From the NCBI RefSeq assembly GCF_000830505.1, contig NZ_JXOK01000053.1, forward strand, positions 33,700 to 97,699: DNA of 64,000 nt, in the 5' to 3' direction. A program made the translations under genes and the position numbers. The stretch comes from Vibrio mytili. Lineage in GTDB: Bacteria; Pseudomonadota; Gammaproteobacteria; Enterobacterales; Vibrionaceae. The notes under the pieces were generated by a model. The model was not told where the DNA came from, ran no database searches, and saw only the letters and a list, made by a program, of their open reading frames with translations. This document shows, piece after piece, positions 1 to 10,588 of the stretch. How positions within the stretch are numbered: the first letter of the stretch is position 1; each line of letters starts with the position of its first letter.

Positions 1-331
1 TCACTCGACTCAAACCACGCACACCTTGGCTTTTGAATAGCGGATTGTCTGATTCAGGCGCATCAGGCGAGTCCACCATCAGCGCAGCAAAATCATTATT
101 GAACACATAGGTTCCTTCATAATCCGGATTCACATCTCCGGAGATTCGCTCATTGGTCGGGCACAGAAAACACTTCTCGTCGTATGCTGGTAACTCAGCA
201 ATCGATGGCTTTTCATCCGCACCACTCCAAGGACGCTTGGCACGATGAGGGGACACTAAAATCCACTGACCAGTGAGCGGGTTGTAACGACGGTGTGGAT
301 GGTCCACAGGGTTAAATTCAACATTCGACAT
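1..331 (-). CDS. galT: galactose-1-phosphate uridylyltransferase, N-terminal part (runs off window edge)
   Basis: GalT exchanges UDP between UDP-glucose and galactose-1-phosphate in the Leloir pathway in the cytoplasm. Only the first 110 or so residues are here; the rest lies before base 1. Translation from the ATG at 331 begins [20 protein letters not shown] and continues into [13 protein letters not shown], the typical GalT N-terminus. It carries the CFLCP zinc-binding cysteine pair near residue 53. The catalytic HPH motif is outside the window. It lies downstream of galE on the same strand with a 200-base gap, so the two probably share a transcript. The gap contains short heptamer repeats and no clear terminator. 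Confidence 0.95.
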   Translation of the reverse strand, partial: MSNVEFNPVDHPHRRYNPLTGQWILVSPHRAKRPWSGADEKPSIAELPAYDEKCFLCPTNERISGDVNPDYEGTYVFNNDFAALMVDSPDAPESDNPLFKSQGVRGLSRV

Positions 332-455
332 AGTACTTACTCAACTTTTAAAAATTCTTTTTCGTTTCTCGGCTTTGACTTTGACCTAGGGAAAGAAAAC
401 TGATTACTGAACACGGAGCGCTTCGCTTACAGAATACAGAAGGGAGGATTAACCT

Positions 456-501
456 CTGTAATCTGTAATCCGATCCCCCTAGGACCTAGAACCTAGAACC
501 T
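456..501. repeat. two short heptamer tandem repeats between galE and galT
   Basis: CTGTAAT is repeated twice at 456-470 and ACCTAGA about 2.6 times at 484-501. The whole 332-533 gap has the look of a short intergenic repeat rather than coding DNA. A longer array with the same seven-base period but a different unit occurs at 2936-3004. Confidence 0.6.
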
Positions 502-533
502 CTGGCTTACAGCTTGATAGTTATTCCACAATA

Positions 534-1553
534 TTATTCTGGGGAATAACCTTGCGGATTGTTCGATTGCCACTTCCAAGTATCGGCGGTCATCTCAGCC
601 ACAGAGCGAGTCGCTTTCCAACCTAGATCTCGTGCTGCTTTATCGGTACTAGCCCAACATTCTGCAATGTCACCTGGACGACGAGGACACAATTCGTAAG
701 GCACTGGCTTTCCACATGCAGCAGCGAATGCCTCAACCATTTCCAGCACACTCGAGCCTTTACCAGTCCCAAGGTTATAAATATGCAAACCCGCTTTTTC
801 ACCGACCGCTTTCAACGCGGCAATGTGACCATCGGCTAAGTCCATCACATGTACATAATCGCGGACCCCAGTACCGTCCGGGGTTGAGTAGTCATCACCA
901 AAGACTGACAGCTTTTCGCGTCGCCCGACGGCCACTTGCGCGATGAACGGCATCAAATTATTAGGAGTTCCTTGTGGATCTTCGCCCATAGTGCCAGATG
1001 GATGTGCACCCACAGGATTGAAGTAGCGCAGTAATGTGATGCTCCAGTCGTTCTCTGCATGAAACAAATCACTCAAGCATTCTTCCACCATGTGCTTACT
1101 GCGCCCATAAGGATTGGTCGTCGCGCCCGTTGGCGAATCTTCAGTGATCGGAACAATGTCTGGATCACCATAAACCGTTGCGGAAGAGCTAAACACGATG
1201 CTCTTGACGCCAGCTTTTCTCATGCTGCGTGCCAGAACCAGAGAGCCATTGACGTTGTTGTCGTAATACTCCAATGGTTTCACTACCGACTCACCCACTG
1301 CTTTTAAGCCCGCAAAGTGAATAACGGATTGAATATCATGCTGGGCAAAGACCAAATCCAAAAACGCTTCGTCACGCACATCACCTTGATGAAACACGGG
1401 TTGTTTGCCTGTGAGTGCTTCAATTCGGCTTAACACTTCCATTTTTGCATTGCATAAGTTATCAACAATGATTGGCTCCATGCCTGCTTCAATCATTTGC
1501 ACACATGTGTGACTGCCGATGTATCCCATACCGCCTGTGATAAGAACTTTCAC
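534..1553 (-). CDS. galE: UDP-glucose 4-epimerase
   Basis: GalE interconverts UDP-galactose and UDP-glucose with bound NAD in the cytoplasm. It is an extended short-chain dehydrogenase. The N-terminal Rossmann glycine motif GGMGYIGSHT is present, and the catalytic pair is seen as the SSSATVYG serine/threonine stretch and the YGRSK tyrosine-lysine motif. I start it at the GTG at 1553, preceded by AGGAG at a normal distance. This gives 339 residues, the usual family length. A longer in-frame start at 1610 would add 19 residues with no counterpart in the family. It is followed by galT, and a GalR-type operator lies about 130 bases upstream. Confidence 0.96.
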   Translation of the reverse strand: MKVLITGGMGYIGSHTCVQMIEAGMEPIIVDNLCNAKMEVLSRIEALTGKQPVFHQGDVRDEAFLDLVFAQHDIQSVIHFAGLKAVGESVVKPLEYYDNNVNGSLVLARSMRKAGVKSIVFSSSATVYGDPDIVPITEDSPTGATTNPYGRSKHMVEECLSDLFHAENDWSITLLRYFNPVGAHPSGTMGEDPQGTPNNLMPFIAQVAVGRREKLSVFGDDYSTPDGTGVRDYVHVMDLADGHIAALKAVGEKAGLHIYNLGTGKGSSVLEMVEAFAAACGKPVPYELCPRRPGDIAECWASTDKAARDLGWKATRSVAEMTADTWKWQSNNPQGYSPE

Positions 1554-1881
1554 TTTGCTTCTCCTATGACTGCCCGATAAGTGCGTAATTGAGCCTTTAA
1601 CCGCATTCATCTAGCAAATTCGCTTAACTGGCTAAAAGTCTAGCAATCAATTCCTATTCAGGTCCGTGATCAATATCAAGTTGTGTAAACGTTTCCACAA
1701 AATTCCATTAAAGTCTCGATTCACACTATTAGGAGAAAGAAAGTAAGAGAAAAAACGAAAGGCAGAGCGATGAATCGAGTAACTACTGAAGACGAAAAGT
1801 TTGTGAACGCATAAGCGCCTGTTTAAAATGGGCGAACGCTCAAACAAGGTGAGCTGTGCTAAAGGGAAGAGTAAGAAGTAA
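1554..1881. promoter_or_regulatory. divergent promoter region between galE and the EbgR-like repressor
   Basis: This 328-base gap separates two divergent genes and should hold promoters for both. A GalR/EbgR-type operator sits at 1683-1698. For galE, a candidate minus-strand -35 (TTGATA) lies just downstream of the operator, with a weak -10 (TAGGAA) 17 bases on. I see no clear promoter for the plus-strand repressor gene. Open frames crossing this region on the minus strand look like shadows. Confidence 0.5.
1683..1698. promoter_or_regulatory. GalR/LacI-family operator
   Basis: GTGTAAACGTTTCCAC fits the enterobacterial GalR/GalS consensus GTGKAANCGNTTNCAC at every defined position. It lies inside a 20-base palindrome (1681-1700) with one mismatched pair. 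Its place upstream of galE, next to an EbgR-like LacI-family gene, suggests repression of galE-galT and possible autoregulation. The match is seen directly; the binding protein is inferred. Confidence 0.75.
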
Positions 1882-2913
<1,032 letters not shown>

Positions 2914-2935
2914 ATTTTCTCAGCTCACTCCCGCG

Positions 2936-3004
2936 AATTGCTAATTGCTAATTGCTAATTGCTAATTGCTAATTGCTAATTGCTAATTGCTAATTGCTAA
3001 TTGC
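2936..3004. repeat. perfect heptamer tandem repeat (AATTGCT, about 9.9 copies)
   Basis: Nine exact copies of AATTGCT plus six bases of a tenth run without a break just after the EbgR-like gene. It is intergenic between the ends of two convergent genes (the repressor stops at 2913, the LysR-type gene stops at 3087). There is no spacer structure, so it is a simple sequence repeat and not a CRISPR array. Copy number is likely variable between strains. Confidence 0.95.
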
Positions 3005-3086
3005 AGATAAATAAAGCGCATTTGATTGAACAAAGGAATAAGGTAAAACGTTTTCACTAAACTCAGTAAATCATATTATTAAACAT

Positions 3087-4004
3087 TCACGCCGTAGTGA
3101 TTAACTCGGAAAGTAGCGCTCGTAACCAAATGCCTTTTTCATCATTGGTTCGACTGGTGTGCCACACCATTGCAATATCAAAATCCGCTACCGAAATCGG
3201 CGGTTTCACTGTCACTAAGTTATCTGAGAAGCCTTCTGCAAGCGCCATTTTTTCCGGCACGATAGCAATTAATTCACGTTGCTTAAGCAATTTTCGTATG
3301 GTGAGAAAGTTACGCGAAGCCACCGTCACTTTGCGGCGTAAACCGTGCTCAATGAGCTTTTGGTCTACTTGTGTCTTTAAGCTGCCATCGGGGCTCACTA
3401 AAGCGTGTTCGATGTCGGCAAACTGTTGAACCGACAATGTATCCTTTCCTTTCAATACCCGCTTATCACACAAGCAAACGTGCCTTTCTGTGTACAAGTA
3501 TTCACTGGTAAAGTTGTCATCTAATATCGGTATGCTGCCAATAATGACGTCCAATTTATCACTCTCGCTTAATCCAACGTAATTACTGCGATTCACGTTA
3601 ACAAAGCTGATTTGTGCTTCGGGTGCGCATTGGCGAATGTGGTCATAAATCTTTGGCGCAAAGATAAATTCCGCGTAATCCGTTAAACCAATACGACACA
3701 CGCCCGTGTAGCTATCGGGTTGAAAGAAGGATTTGGTAAGCAATTCTTTGGCAATGGAGTCCAATAGATGATGCACGACCGGAGCGACCTGATGCGCATG
3801 CTCAGTCGGTTCCATCTTATGCCCTTTGCGCTCAAACAGCGAATCATCCAGCAATAGCCGAAGACGCGATAAGCTGTGGCTCATGGCCGACTGGCTGACG
3901 AAACTCTTTTCCGCAGCTAAGCTGACACTTCGATAACGATAAAGATAAGAAAACGTCACCAACAGATTCAGATCGATGTTACGCCACTGGATATCTTCTT
4001 TCAT
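3087..4004 (-). CDS. LysR-family transcriptional regulator
   Basis: A cytoplasmic LysR-type regulator of normal length (305 residues). The N-terminal winged helix-turn-helix is clear: NLLVTFSYLYRYRSVSLAAE, then SQSAMSHSLSRLR. The C-terminal two-thirds is the effector-binding domain. It is transcribed away from the ChrA-type transporter gene, with 114 bases between the two starts. That divergent layout is typical of a LysR regulator controlling its neighbour. The ligand cannot be told from sequence. Confidence 0.85.
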   Translation of the reverse strand: MKEDIQWRNIDLNLLVTFSYLYRYRSVSLAAEKSFVSQSAMSHSLSRLRLLLDDSLFERKGHKMEPTEHAHQVAPVVHHLLDSIAKELLTKSFFQPDSYTGVCRIGLTDYAEFIFAPKIYDHIRQCAPEAQISFVNVNRSNYVGLSESDKLDVIIGSIPILDDNFTSEYLYTERHVCLCDKRVLKGKDTLSVQQFADIEHALVSPDGSLKTQVDQKLIEHGLRRKVTVASRNFLTIRKLLKQRELIAIVPEKMALAEGFSDNLVTVKPPISVADFDIAMVWHTSRTNDEKGIWLRALLSELITTA

Positions 4005-4118
4005 TCAAACCCAATCCCATTTCATTCATAGTTTTCATTAAATCTATTAATTGGAATCATTTTATGTGAATGGGTAAATTGGCAACAGCGGAATTTTAGA
4101 ATATTGAATAGGATCAGC

Positions 4119-5258
4119 ATGTTTACCATTTTCAAAACCTTCTTCTGGCTCGGATGGATCAGCTTTGGCGGTCCCGCAGCACACATTGGTTATTTTCGTA
4201 AAACCTTTGTAGAGAAGTTGAAATGGCTCGATGACAGCGAATACGCACAAATCGTCGCATTGAGTCAGTTTTTACCCGGTCCAGGTTCTAGTCAAGTGGG
4301 GTTTGCCTTAGGCTATAGACGCGGTGGTTTAACTGGTGCATGCGCAGCCTTTCTTGGATTTACCCTACCTTCAGTTTTAATTATGCTCGTATTGGCCATG
4401 GTCAGCAGCCAAATCACCGATACCACTGTTTTTCAAAACATCGTGCATGGTTTAAAACTGTTAGCCGTTGTTGTCGTAGCGGATGCAACGTGGGGTATGT
4501 ATAAAAACTTCTGCCAAAGCAAACTGACGGCGGGTTTGTGTGTCTCAACCGCGATTGCATTACTGGTGGCACCAAGTTTGTGGACACAAATGATGGTATT
4601 GATCGTTGCCGGATTGATTGGCACGCGCTTTCTTCATCAGCCATCAACGGCTGAGAGCAAACCGTTTAAACCAACTCTCACACCATTAATGATATTTGCT
4701 TTGTTGTTCATTGGTTTGCCTTTGCTCGCGCATACCCTCCCAATACTCGGCCTGTTCAGTGACTTTTTCCAAGCCGGCAGTTTGGTGTTTGGTGGCGGTC
4801 ATGTGGTACTGCCTTTGTTACAGAATATCGTTGGTGATCAATTGAGCCAAGACGCATTCCTAACTGGTTATGCCGCAGCGCAAGCTGTACCGGGCCCGAT
4901 GTTTACCTTCGCAACATACATTGGCTATCAAATGTCTGCAACGCCAATCCTCGGTGCCCTGATCGCCACCATTGGCGTATTCCTCCCGGGCTTTCTCTTA
5001 CTGCTTGGTGTACTCAAAAACTGGCAAGCACTGGCAGGTAAACCTAGAGTCTCGGGCGCGATTCATGGTGTCAACGCTTCGGTGGTTGGTCTTCTACTCG
5101 CTGCACTTTACCAACCGGTATTCAGTAGCGCCGTGACTGCCCCTATCGACATCGCCTTAATCATCGCCGGCTTTTATCTGCTTAAGAAATTGAATCTGTC
5201 GATACTGTGGTTGATTGTGTTTTTTGTGGGGATGGGAGCAGCGGTTGGTATTCAATAA
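4119..5258 (+). CDS. chrA: ChrA-family chromate transporter (two CHR domains)
   Basis: A polytopic inner-membrane protein of the chromate ion transporter family, which exports chromate in characterised members. Both halves carry the family signatures: FGGPAAHIGYFR near residue 12 and GPGSSQVGFALGYRRGG near residue 52 in the first half, then FGGGHVVLPLLQ and AVPGPMFTFATYIGY in the second. The length of 379 residues fits the long, two-domain type. I start at the ATG at 4119, which has AGGA six bases before it; the in-frame TTG at 4104 has no such site. The divergent LysR gene is the probable regulator. Substrate is inferred from family only. Confidence 0.85.
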   Translation: MFTIFKTFFWLGWISFGGPAAHIGYFRKTFVEKLKWLDDSEYAQIVALSQFLPGPGSSQVGFALGYRRGGLTGACAAFLGFTLPSVLIMLVLAMVSSQITDTTVFQNIVHGLKLLAVVVVADATWGMYKNFCQSKLTAGLCVSTAIALLVAPSLWTQMMVLIVAGLIGTRFLHQPSTAESKPFKPTLTPLMIFALLFIGLPLLAHTLPILGLFSDFFQAGSLVFGGGHVVLPLLQNIVGDQLSQDAFLTGYAAAQAVPGPMFTFATYIGYQMSATPILGALIATIGVFLPGFLLLLGVLKNWQALAGKPRVSGAIHGVNASVVGLLLAALYQPVFSSAVTAPIDIALIIAGFYLLKKLNLSILWLIVFFVGMGAAVGIQ

Positions 5259-5364
5259 GTGCGCAAAATAAAATGTTAGCTAAGTAGAAATATGGAAAAA
5301 TTCGCCGTCATGTGACGATTCCCTTACCTATACTCATAATACGTAAAATCATGAGTAAGGTGTG

Positions 5365-6803
5365 ATGTTCAAGACGGAACAGTTTTCACTACAAAAACAA
5401 TACCCTACGCTGCTACTGTTCTTTATTCTAGGCGGAAGCATATTACTGAGCTTTACTCCCTATTGGCTTGATCCTACTACTCTATTTGATAATAAGCGCT
5501 TTTTTATTATCTTTTATCTGCTATGCACAGCGATAGTTCTTTTAGTCTCATGGTCCGTGCGTGAAAAAGTCATTGTATCTCTATCCACGTTGTCACGTAC
5601 GAATGGCGTGTTATTAGCTCAGCAGTCGCTGCAGCGACTGTCGCCAACATTTCTAGTTTGTACTGGGTCAAGTCACAAGCCGTATTTAGTTACGCGCTGA
5701 TGCTCATGATTGTCACCACTTTGCTGACGGGTGTCGTCCTAAAGTATAAAGATGTCATTTTACGCCTGTATGTTTGGTTGACATTCTCGATCTTTCTTTC
5801 CGTTTTTCTTTTCCATATCCTCGCGACTTGGCAAGGTGATATTCCAAACTACCGCTACCTGTTCAGCTTTGTAAACCCAAGAAACATAAATTATGTCCAA
5901 GTCTGGCTAGTATTGCCCCTACTCTATTGGGCATGGACAAACAAAGGAAAAGCGAAGTCTTGGATGTTCGCCATTCCAGTCGTGATTCAATTTAGTTTGC
6001 TGTTTGCTCTGGATGCAAGAGGGGCAATTATTGCTAGTTTTACGGGGATAATACTTTGGATACTGCTCTCAGAAAAAAAAGTAGAAAAACTCAAGTGGGT
6101 GCTGACATTGGTAGCTTGTGGGCTTCTCTTAAAGTGGCTGCTCTTCACGCCGCTGCCGCAGTATTTTATTCATGGGGTTTGGCCTGACGGACAAGGAGAG
6201 ATTCGCTTAAGTGATTCAAACCGACTGAACTTATGGTCGAACGCCATCGCAATGATATCATTTTGGGGACACGGTGGAGATACCTTTGTTTGTAACAACG
6301 ATGTCATTGCCCACTCCCCTCACAATTCCATTCTGCTAATGGCTGTCGAATGGGGAGTCATCACCGCGCTTTGTTATATCGTGTTATTGCTGCATACCCT
6401 CTATCGCGTTTGCAAAATCACAAATGAATCTGTCCGAATTTTAGGTCTGACTGTGCTATCTGGGTTTGCTTACAGCTTTATATCCTCAGTAATTAACGCA
6501 TCGATGAGTCAAGGCTTTGCTGCTATATCGGTCGCTCTATATTGGGCAAGTGTTAGAGAAGTAAATACGTCAGAGAAAGAATCAAAGTCTCGCTTACTTT
6601 CATCAAAAGCATCAACATTTTCGCATCTCTGTCTGATATTTATCGCGCTTTGGTCTCTCATCTTTATTGGCTATAAAACTTACCAAAGAATAGACAATAA
6701 CCAATATCGCCACATCAAGTTAGACTATTACATGCCTCAGTTCTGGATAGAGCACAACTGCATGGATGCAGAGCCGAAGTTAAACTTGTCTTCCAAACTC
6801 TAG
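5365..6803 (+). pseudogene. O-antigen-ligase-like (Wzy_C family) membrane protein, broken by a one-base deletion
   Basis: Two overlapping frames encode one protein. The first starts at ATG 5365 (AAGG upstream) and ends at 5700. The second carries the rest to 6803. The family core is in the second frame: hydrophobic helices, LDARGAIIASFTG near the middle (the arginine-glycine region typical of Wzy_C), and AHSPHNSILLM matching the H-x-x-HN element of O-antigen ligases and Wzy. One extra T at about 5604 (AATGG to AATTGG) would join SRTN to WRVISSAVAAATVANISSLY and give 479 residues. The family attaches or polymerises sugars at the periplasmic face. The break may be a base-calling error or a real mutation; the substrate is unknown. 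Confidence 0.75.
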
Positions 6804-6986
6804 CGTCGATTTTTGAGAACATTCGTTAACTCTGGACATTGATAAAATACGGCCATTGATTAGACTATAATGTAGACAATCCAATTCTGTGATTGAGAAT
6901 GAATTTGTAATAGATAAAGTTCACAACGTCAGGTTGTCCATTTTCAACTATGCTTTGTTAAATAAGACGAAGTTTACAATGGGATA

Positions 6987-8099
6987 ATGATGACACAAGA
7001 ACGCAAACTATCAATCACTATCACTTGGCGAGAAAGAGTTGACGTAGAGTTAAGCTCTATAAAAAAACATTTACTTGTTGACAAGGTACTATATCTATAC
7101 TGCCTTATTACCACATTCATTATCTATCTTCTTTCATATTTCGTGAACTCCACCATCGCATACTCTTTTATAACCTACTTAAAAACAATGGGAGTCGCAC
7201 TTTATATAACTGGCATATCATTTAGCATTTATTATTATTTATACTTAATTTTAAATAAAGAAAAGTATATATTGAAAAACTTCTTTACTAAAATAATAAA
7301 TTTCTTATTCCCTGCAGGCAGGATAGTATCGATTTTTATATCCCTCCTAGCCTTCAACTTAATATTTTCAAATCATACTTTTTTAAAATCTCTTATTCCT
7401 AAAATTAACCCATTTAAGTGGGATATAATTTTTTCAGAAGTTGATAAGTTTATTCATTTTGGATTCTACCCCTGGGAAATTACACATGCAATATTCTCAT
7501 CTCCGTTATCATCACTAGCGATAAATTTTGCATATAATATTTGGTTCTTCTTTATGTGGGGACTGTTAATATTTTTCATAGTCTATAAAAACAAACCTCA
7601 ATTGAGGCAACAGTTTTTATTATGCTTTTCTTTGTCTTGGATGATAATCGGTGTTTTTTTTGCCACGATATTTTCTTCTGCAGGTCCATGTTTTTTGGAA
7701 CTTATAACAGGAAATAATCAATATGCACCATTAATGATCAAGCTTACAAACCAAAATCAGTTCCTTATGGATATGCACATAGGTAAATTATGGGCTCTAC
7801 CAACACAGCAACACCTTTGGAAAGAATATATGACACATGCAAACAGTATAGGTTCCGGTATTTCTGCCATGCCAAGTATGCATGTTTCTATAGCAATTAT
7901 TATGGCACTAAGTGTTTACCGGATAAATAAAAAAATAGGTTTTTTTGCTTATGCTTACGCTATATTAATATTGATAGGATCAGTACATCTTGGCTGGCAC
8001 TATGCAATAGATGGTTATGTATCTATTTTTCTAACGATAGCTCTATGGAAATTAATTGGATACTTAGTTAAAAAGATAAGATCGTTGAAATATAAATAA
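6987..8099 (+). CDS. PAP2-superfamily membrane phosphatase
   Basis: An inner-membrane protein with about six to eight hydrophobic segments. Near residue 294 it has MPSMHVS and near residue 333 HLGWHYAIDG. These are the serine-histidine and histidine-aspartate elements of PAP2 enzymes, nearest to the PAP2_3 type related to inositol phosphorylceramide synthases. It probably acts on a lipid phosphate or lipid-linked phosphate at the outer face of the membrane. Two ATGs (6987, 6990) lie next to each other; GGGA is better spaced for the second. Base composition is much more AT-rich than flanking genes, pointing to acquisition. It follows the O-antigen-ligase-like gene by 183 bases. The substrate is not predictable. 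Confidence 0.75.
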   Translation: MMTQERKLSITITWRERVDVELSSIKKHLLVDKVLYLYCLITTFIIYLLSYFVNSTIAYSFITYLKTMGVALYITGISFSIYYYLYLILNKEKYILKNFFTKIINFLFPAGRIVSIFISLLAFNLIFSNHTFLKSLIPKINPFKWDIIFSEVDKFIHFGFYPWEITHAIFSSPLSSLAINFAYNIWFFFMWGLLIFFIVYKNKPQLRQQFLLCFSLSWMIIGVFFATIFSSAGPCFLELITGNNQYAPLMIKLTNQNQFLMDMHIGKLWALPTQQHLWKEYMTHANSIGSGISAMPSMHVSIAIIMALSVYRINKKIGFFAYAYAILILIGSVHLGWHYAIDGYVSIFLTIALWKLIGYLVKKIRSLKYK

Positions 8100-8594
8100 T
8101 AAAACATGGAAAAACTTACAATGATAATGAAAAAAATGCAGATATAAGAATAGCATTAAAAATATTTTCTGCAGTATTTGTAAAATCAAAAAACCTACAA
8201 AATAAACAATTATCATACTAAATTTAGAACTAAGAATTATTAGAGTAATATACTTTTCTTACAGCCTTCATGGAAGGGAAAATTGAAACCATTAAAAAAT
8301 CATTAGTCGCACCAGCTATATTTATTTACAATATTATCAGATTTAACGCTTTAAAATTAATCATAAAATCATATTAATATATATTTTTATTAATACATAA
8401 CATTCAAACAATAATGCACATGATTACTATCTTTTTTATTTCTACCACCTCCATTAAATAGAAAAAACTTTTACAAAACCTGACCAATTCTAATTAAAAA
8501 TTCTCCTCAATTTCTCAAGACGAATTTTTATTTAATAGAGAACAAACAATTATATTTTGGTCTATACGCATAATTGTTAATTATTTTAATTACA
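8100..8594. other. AT-rich stretch without a recognisable gene
   Basis: About 500 very AT-rich bases lie between the PAP2 gene and the converging end of the Tad operon. I see only short open frames, the longest about 40 codons near 8105-8222, with no ribosome-binding site and no recognisable motif. No hairpin terminator is evident for either flanking gene. It may be the remnant edge of the acquired segment that brought the PAP2 gene. Confidence 0.5.
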
Positions 8595-9607
8595 CTACTG
8601 AAAAAACGCTTTTGAAGTATCTCTATCTGCCCTTACCATCGCCAAAGCACGCTCTAAGTTTTCATTGGCTTTGCGTAGTAAGAAGGACTTTTGTCAATAG
8701 CTTGCTGTAGGTATGGAATCGCCTCACCCGGTTCATCACGTAAAATTAAGAAGTAACCGACACTATTTAGCGCTTCGGATGGCGTCATATGACGACTGAA
8801 GATACCAAGCGCCTTACGCGGCTCGCCTCTTGCGATTGCAATCAACCCTAGGTTATTAATTGCTTTCTCATTGTTGTTGTTTAGGTTTAAAGCTGAATTG
8901 GTGAAGTGCGTTGCTTTACCGTAATCGCCAACCATGTAGTAGGAATAGCCGATACTGACTAATGCATTTTCGTTGTACGGTTTAATTTCAAGCGCTCGAC
9001 GTAAGAATGCTTGTGCGGTTTCATGACGATTGTTGATATCATAGAGAACACCGAGCCCCACATACGCATTAACTGGAGAATTCTCATCATACCTCAAAGC
9101 CATTACTTTTTCGGTTGTGATTGCGTTGACGACTAAGTCCCCTTTACCACCTAATCGAACTTGGTCTGCATTCAGGGCACGTAAATAGTAGTCGTTACCA
9201 ACATCTTTCCGTCCTTGCTTAGTATAGAGCTTACCTAGTTCTTCCAATGACCCTATATGATTTGGGTTTTCAGCCAAAGATGCTCTGAACGATCGGTCTG
9301 CTAATTCAAAGTCACCTTTTGCTTCGTGAATACGGCCAATAGTGTATAACGTTTTATCTTTATGTACGCCGTTTTCAAATGTGAGTGAACGGATGTATTC
9401 GTATAACGCCAAATCAGTATTCTTACTGGTTAGGGCTCGATCCCCCCTCTCAATCGCTTCTTCCTCACTCAAAGGCGGCTGTTCACTAGTTAATGACTCA
9501 ACCGGTTTACCTGAATAAAGACTTTTATCAAAATTAGATTGTTTGGTGTCGTTATTAGCACACCCAGAAATAACTAGCACCGTAGCTAGCAAGTAAATTT
9601 TCCACAT
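8595..9607 (-). pseudogene. tadD: TadD, TPR lipoprotein of the Tad pilus system, C-terminus frameshifted
   Basis: TadD is an outer-membrane-linked tetratricopeptide lipoprotein needed for Tad pilus assembly. The signal peptide ends in a VISGC lipobox with the lipidated cysteine at residue 16. Several TPR units follow, for example in the segments around YTIGRIHEAKGDFELADRSF and ALVSIGYSYYMVGDYGKATH. The open frame stops at 8654 after SPSYYAKPMKT. One more A in the run before CCAATG would instead read YYAKANENLERALAMV and continue to a stop at 8595. That tail is what I expect of TadD. Last gene of the operon; AAGGGA precedes the ATG. Loss of about 20 residues may or may not abolish function. 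Confidence 0.75.
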
Positions 9608-9639
9608 AATCGTCCCTTAAAATGCTCGTTCTTTCATTT

Positions 9640-10586
9640 TTATTTAGAAAATGCTTCTGCAAGCGTTATCAATGAAGGCCCTATCGCAACAATAAAAAAA
9701 CAGGGCCAAATAAATAACACCATCGGAAACATCATTTTGACCGGAATTTTTGCTGCGATTTCCTCTGCAGCTTGCTGTCTTTTATCACGGAAATCCTCCG
9801 TATATTCTCTGAGAGAGTCCACCAAACTGCCGCCCACTCGAGATGCATGGCTAAGCATACTCACTAACCCCATAAACTCATCGAGCCCGGTTCTAACTAT
9901 CATTTCTCTTAAACTGTCAGGCATTGATTTACCCGCTTGAATTTTCGCACATACGGTATCAAGTTCATCAGCCAAATCAGGGTGGGATATCACCATTTCA
10001 TCACCAACACGACGTAAGGAAGCATTAAAACCCAATCCAGATTCGGTACACACCACCAATAAATCGAGCATATCCGCAACACCCGAACGTATTTTCTCTT
10101 GACGCTTTTTAACCATTCGCCTCAAGATAATGTCAGGAAAAATCAAGCCGATAAATGCACTGGCTGCCATGTATATATAGAGGTTATTTGATTTGGGTAA
10201 TACAATGTAAAACCCAAAAGCTATCAACAAGCCAATGATAGTAGTAAGCGATTTTATCGAATAGAACAGAGACAACGCATTTTTCTGATGAAATCCAGCA
10301 TGCATCAGCAATATCCGATTTGTTTGACGATCCTTTTCATTTTTTGAAGATGTTAAAGGCGCTAGAGATTCCAATGTATTCAACATTTTTTCATTTGCTG
10401 ACAAATGTTGCGGCTTTTCATCACCCGACGATATCTCTGACAATTTACGTTTTATTGGTGAGTTGACGCCAATTATCATATACCTAACGTCATAACTATC
10501 AGGACTGTTGTAACCAAGACAAACAACATAAATAACATTTCTTGACTTATGTTCACGCTAGAAAATAAATCACTTATTGTATCCAT
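9640..10586 (-). pseudogene. tadC: TadC, Tad pilus inner-membrane platform protein, frameshifted near the N-terminus
   Basis: TadC pairs with TadB as the inner-membrane platform (type II secretion F-like domain) that works with the TadA ATPase. The true start is the ATG at 10586, two bases after the tadB stop, with GAGGT upstream. That frame gives MDTISDLFSS, a hydrophobic helix and then a stop at 10476 after 36 codons. The remaining 279 residues follow one base out of frame from 10479 (MIIGVNSPIKRKLSE). The T2SF core is visible as DLLVVCTESGLGFNASLRRV and the later SRVGGSLVDSLREY. A lost T (ATATG for ATATTG) explains the break. The repaired protein is about 315 residues, normal for TadC. Confidence 0.8.
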
Positions 10587-10588
10587 AG

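Noticed and set aside
2936..3004. Possible CRISPR array
   Set aside because: The unit is seven bases with no spacers; it is a simple tandem repeat and no cas gene is near.
8100..8594. Small gene after the PAP2 gene
   Set aside because: The longest frame is about 40 codons with no ribosome-binding site and low-complexity AT-rich codons.
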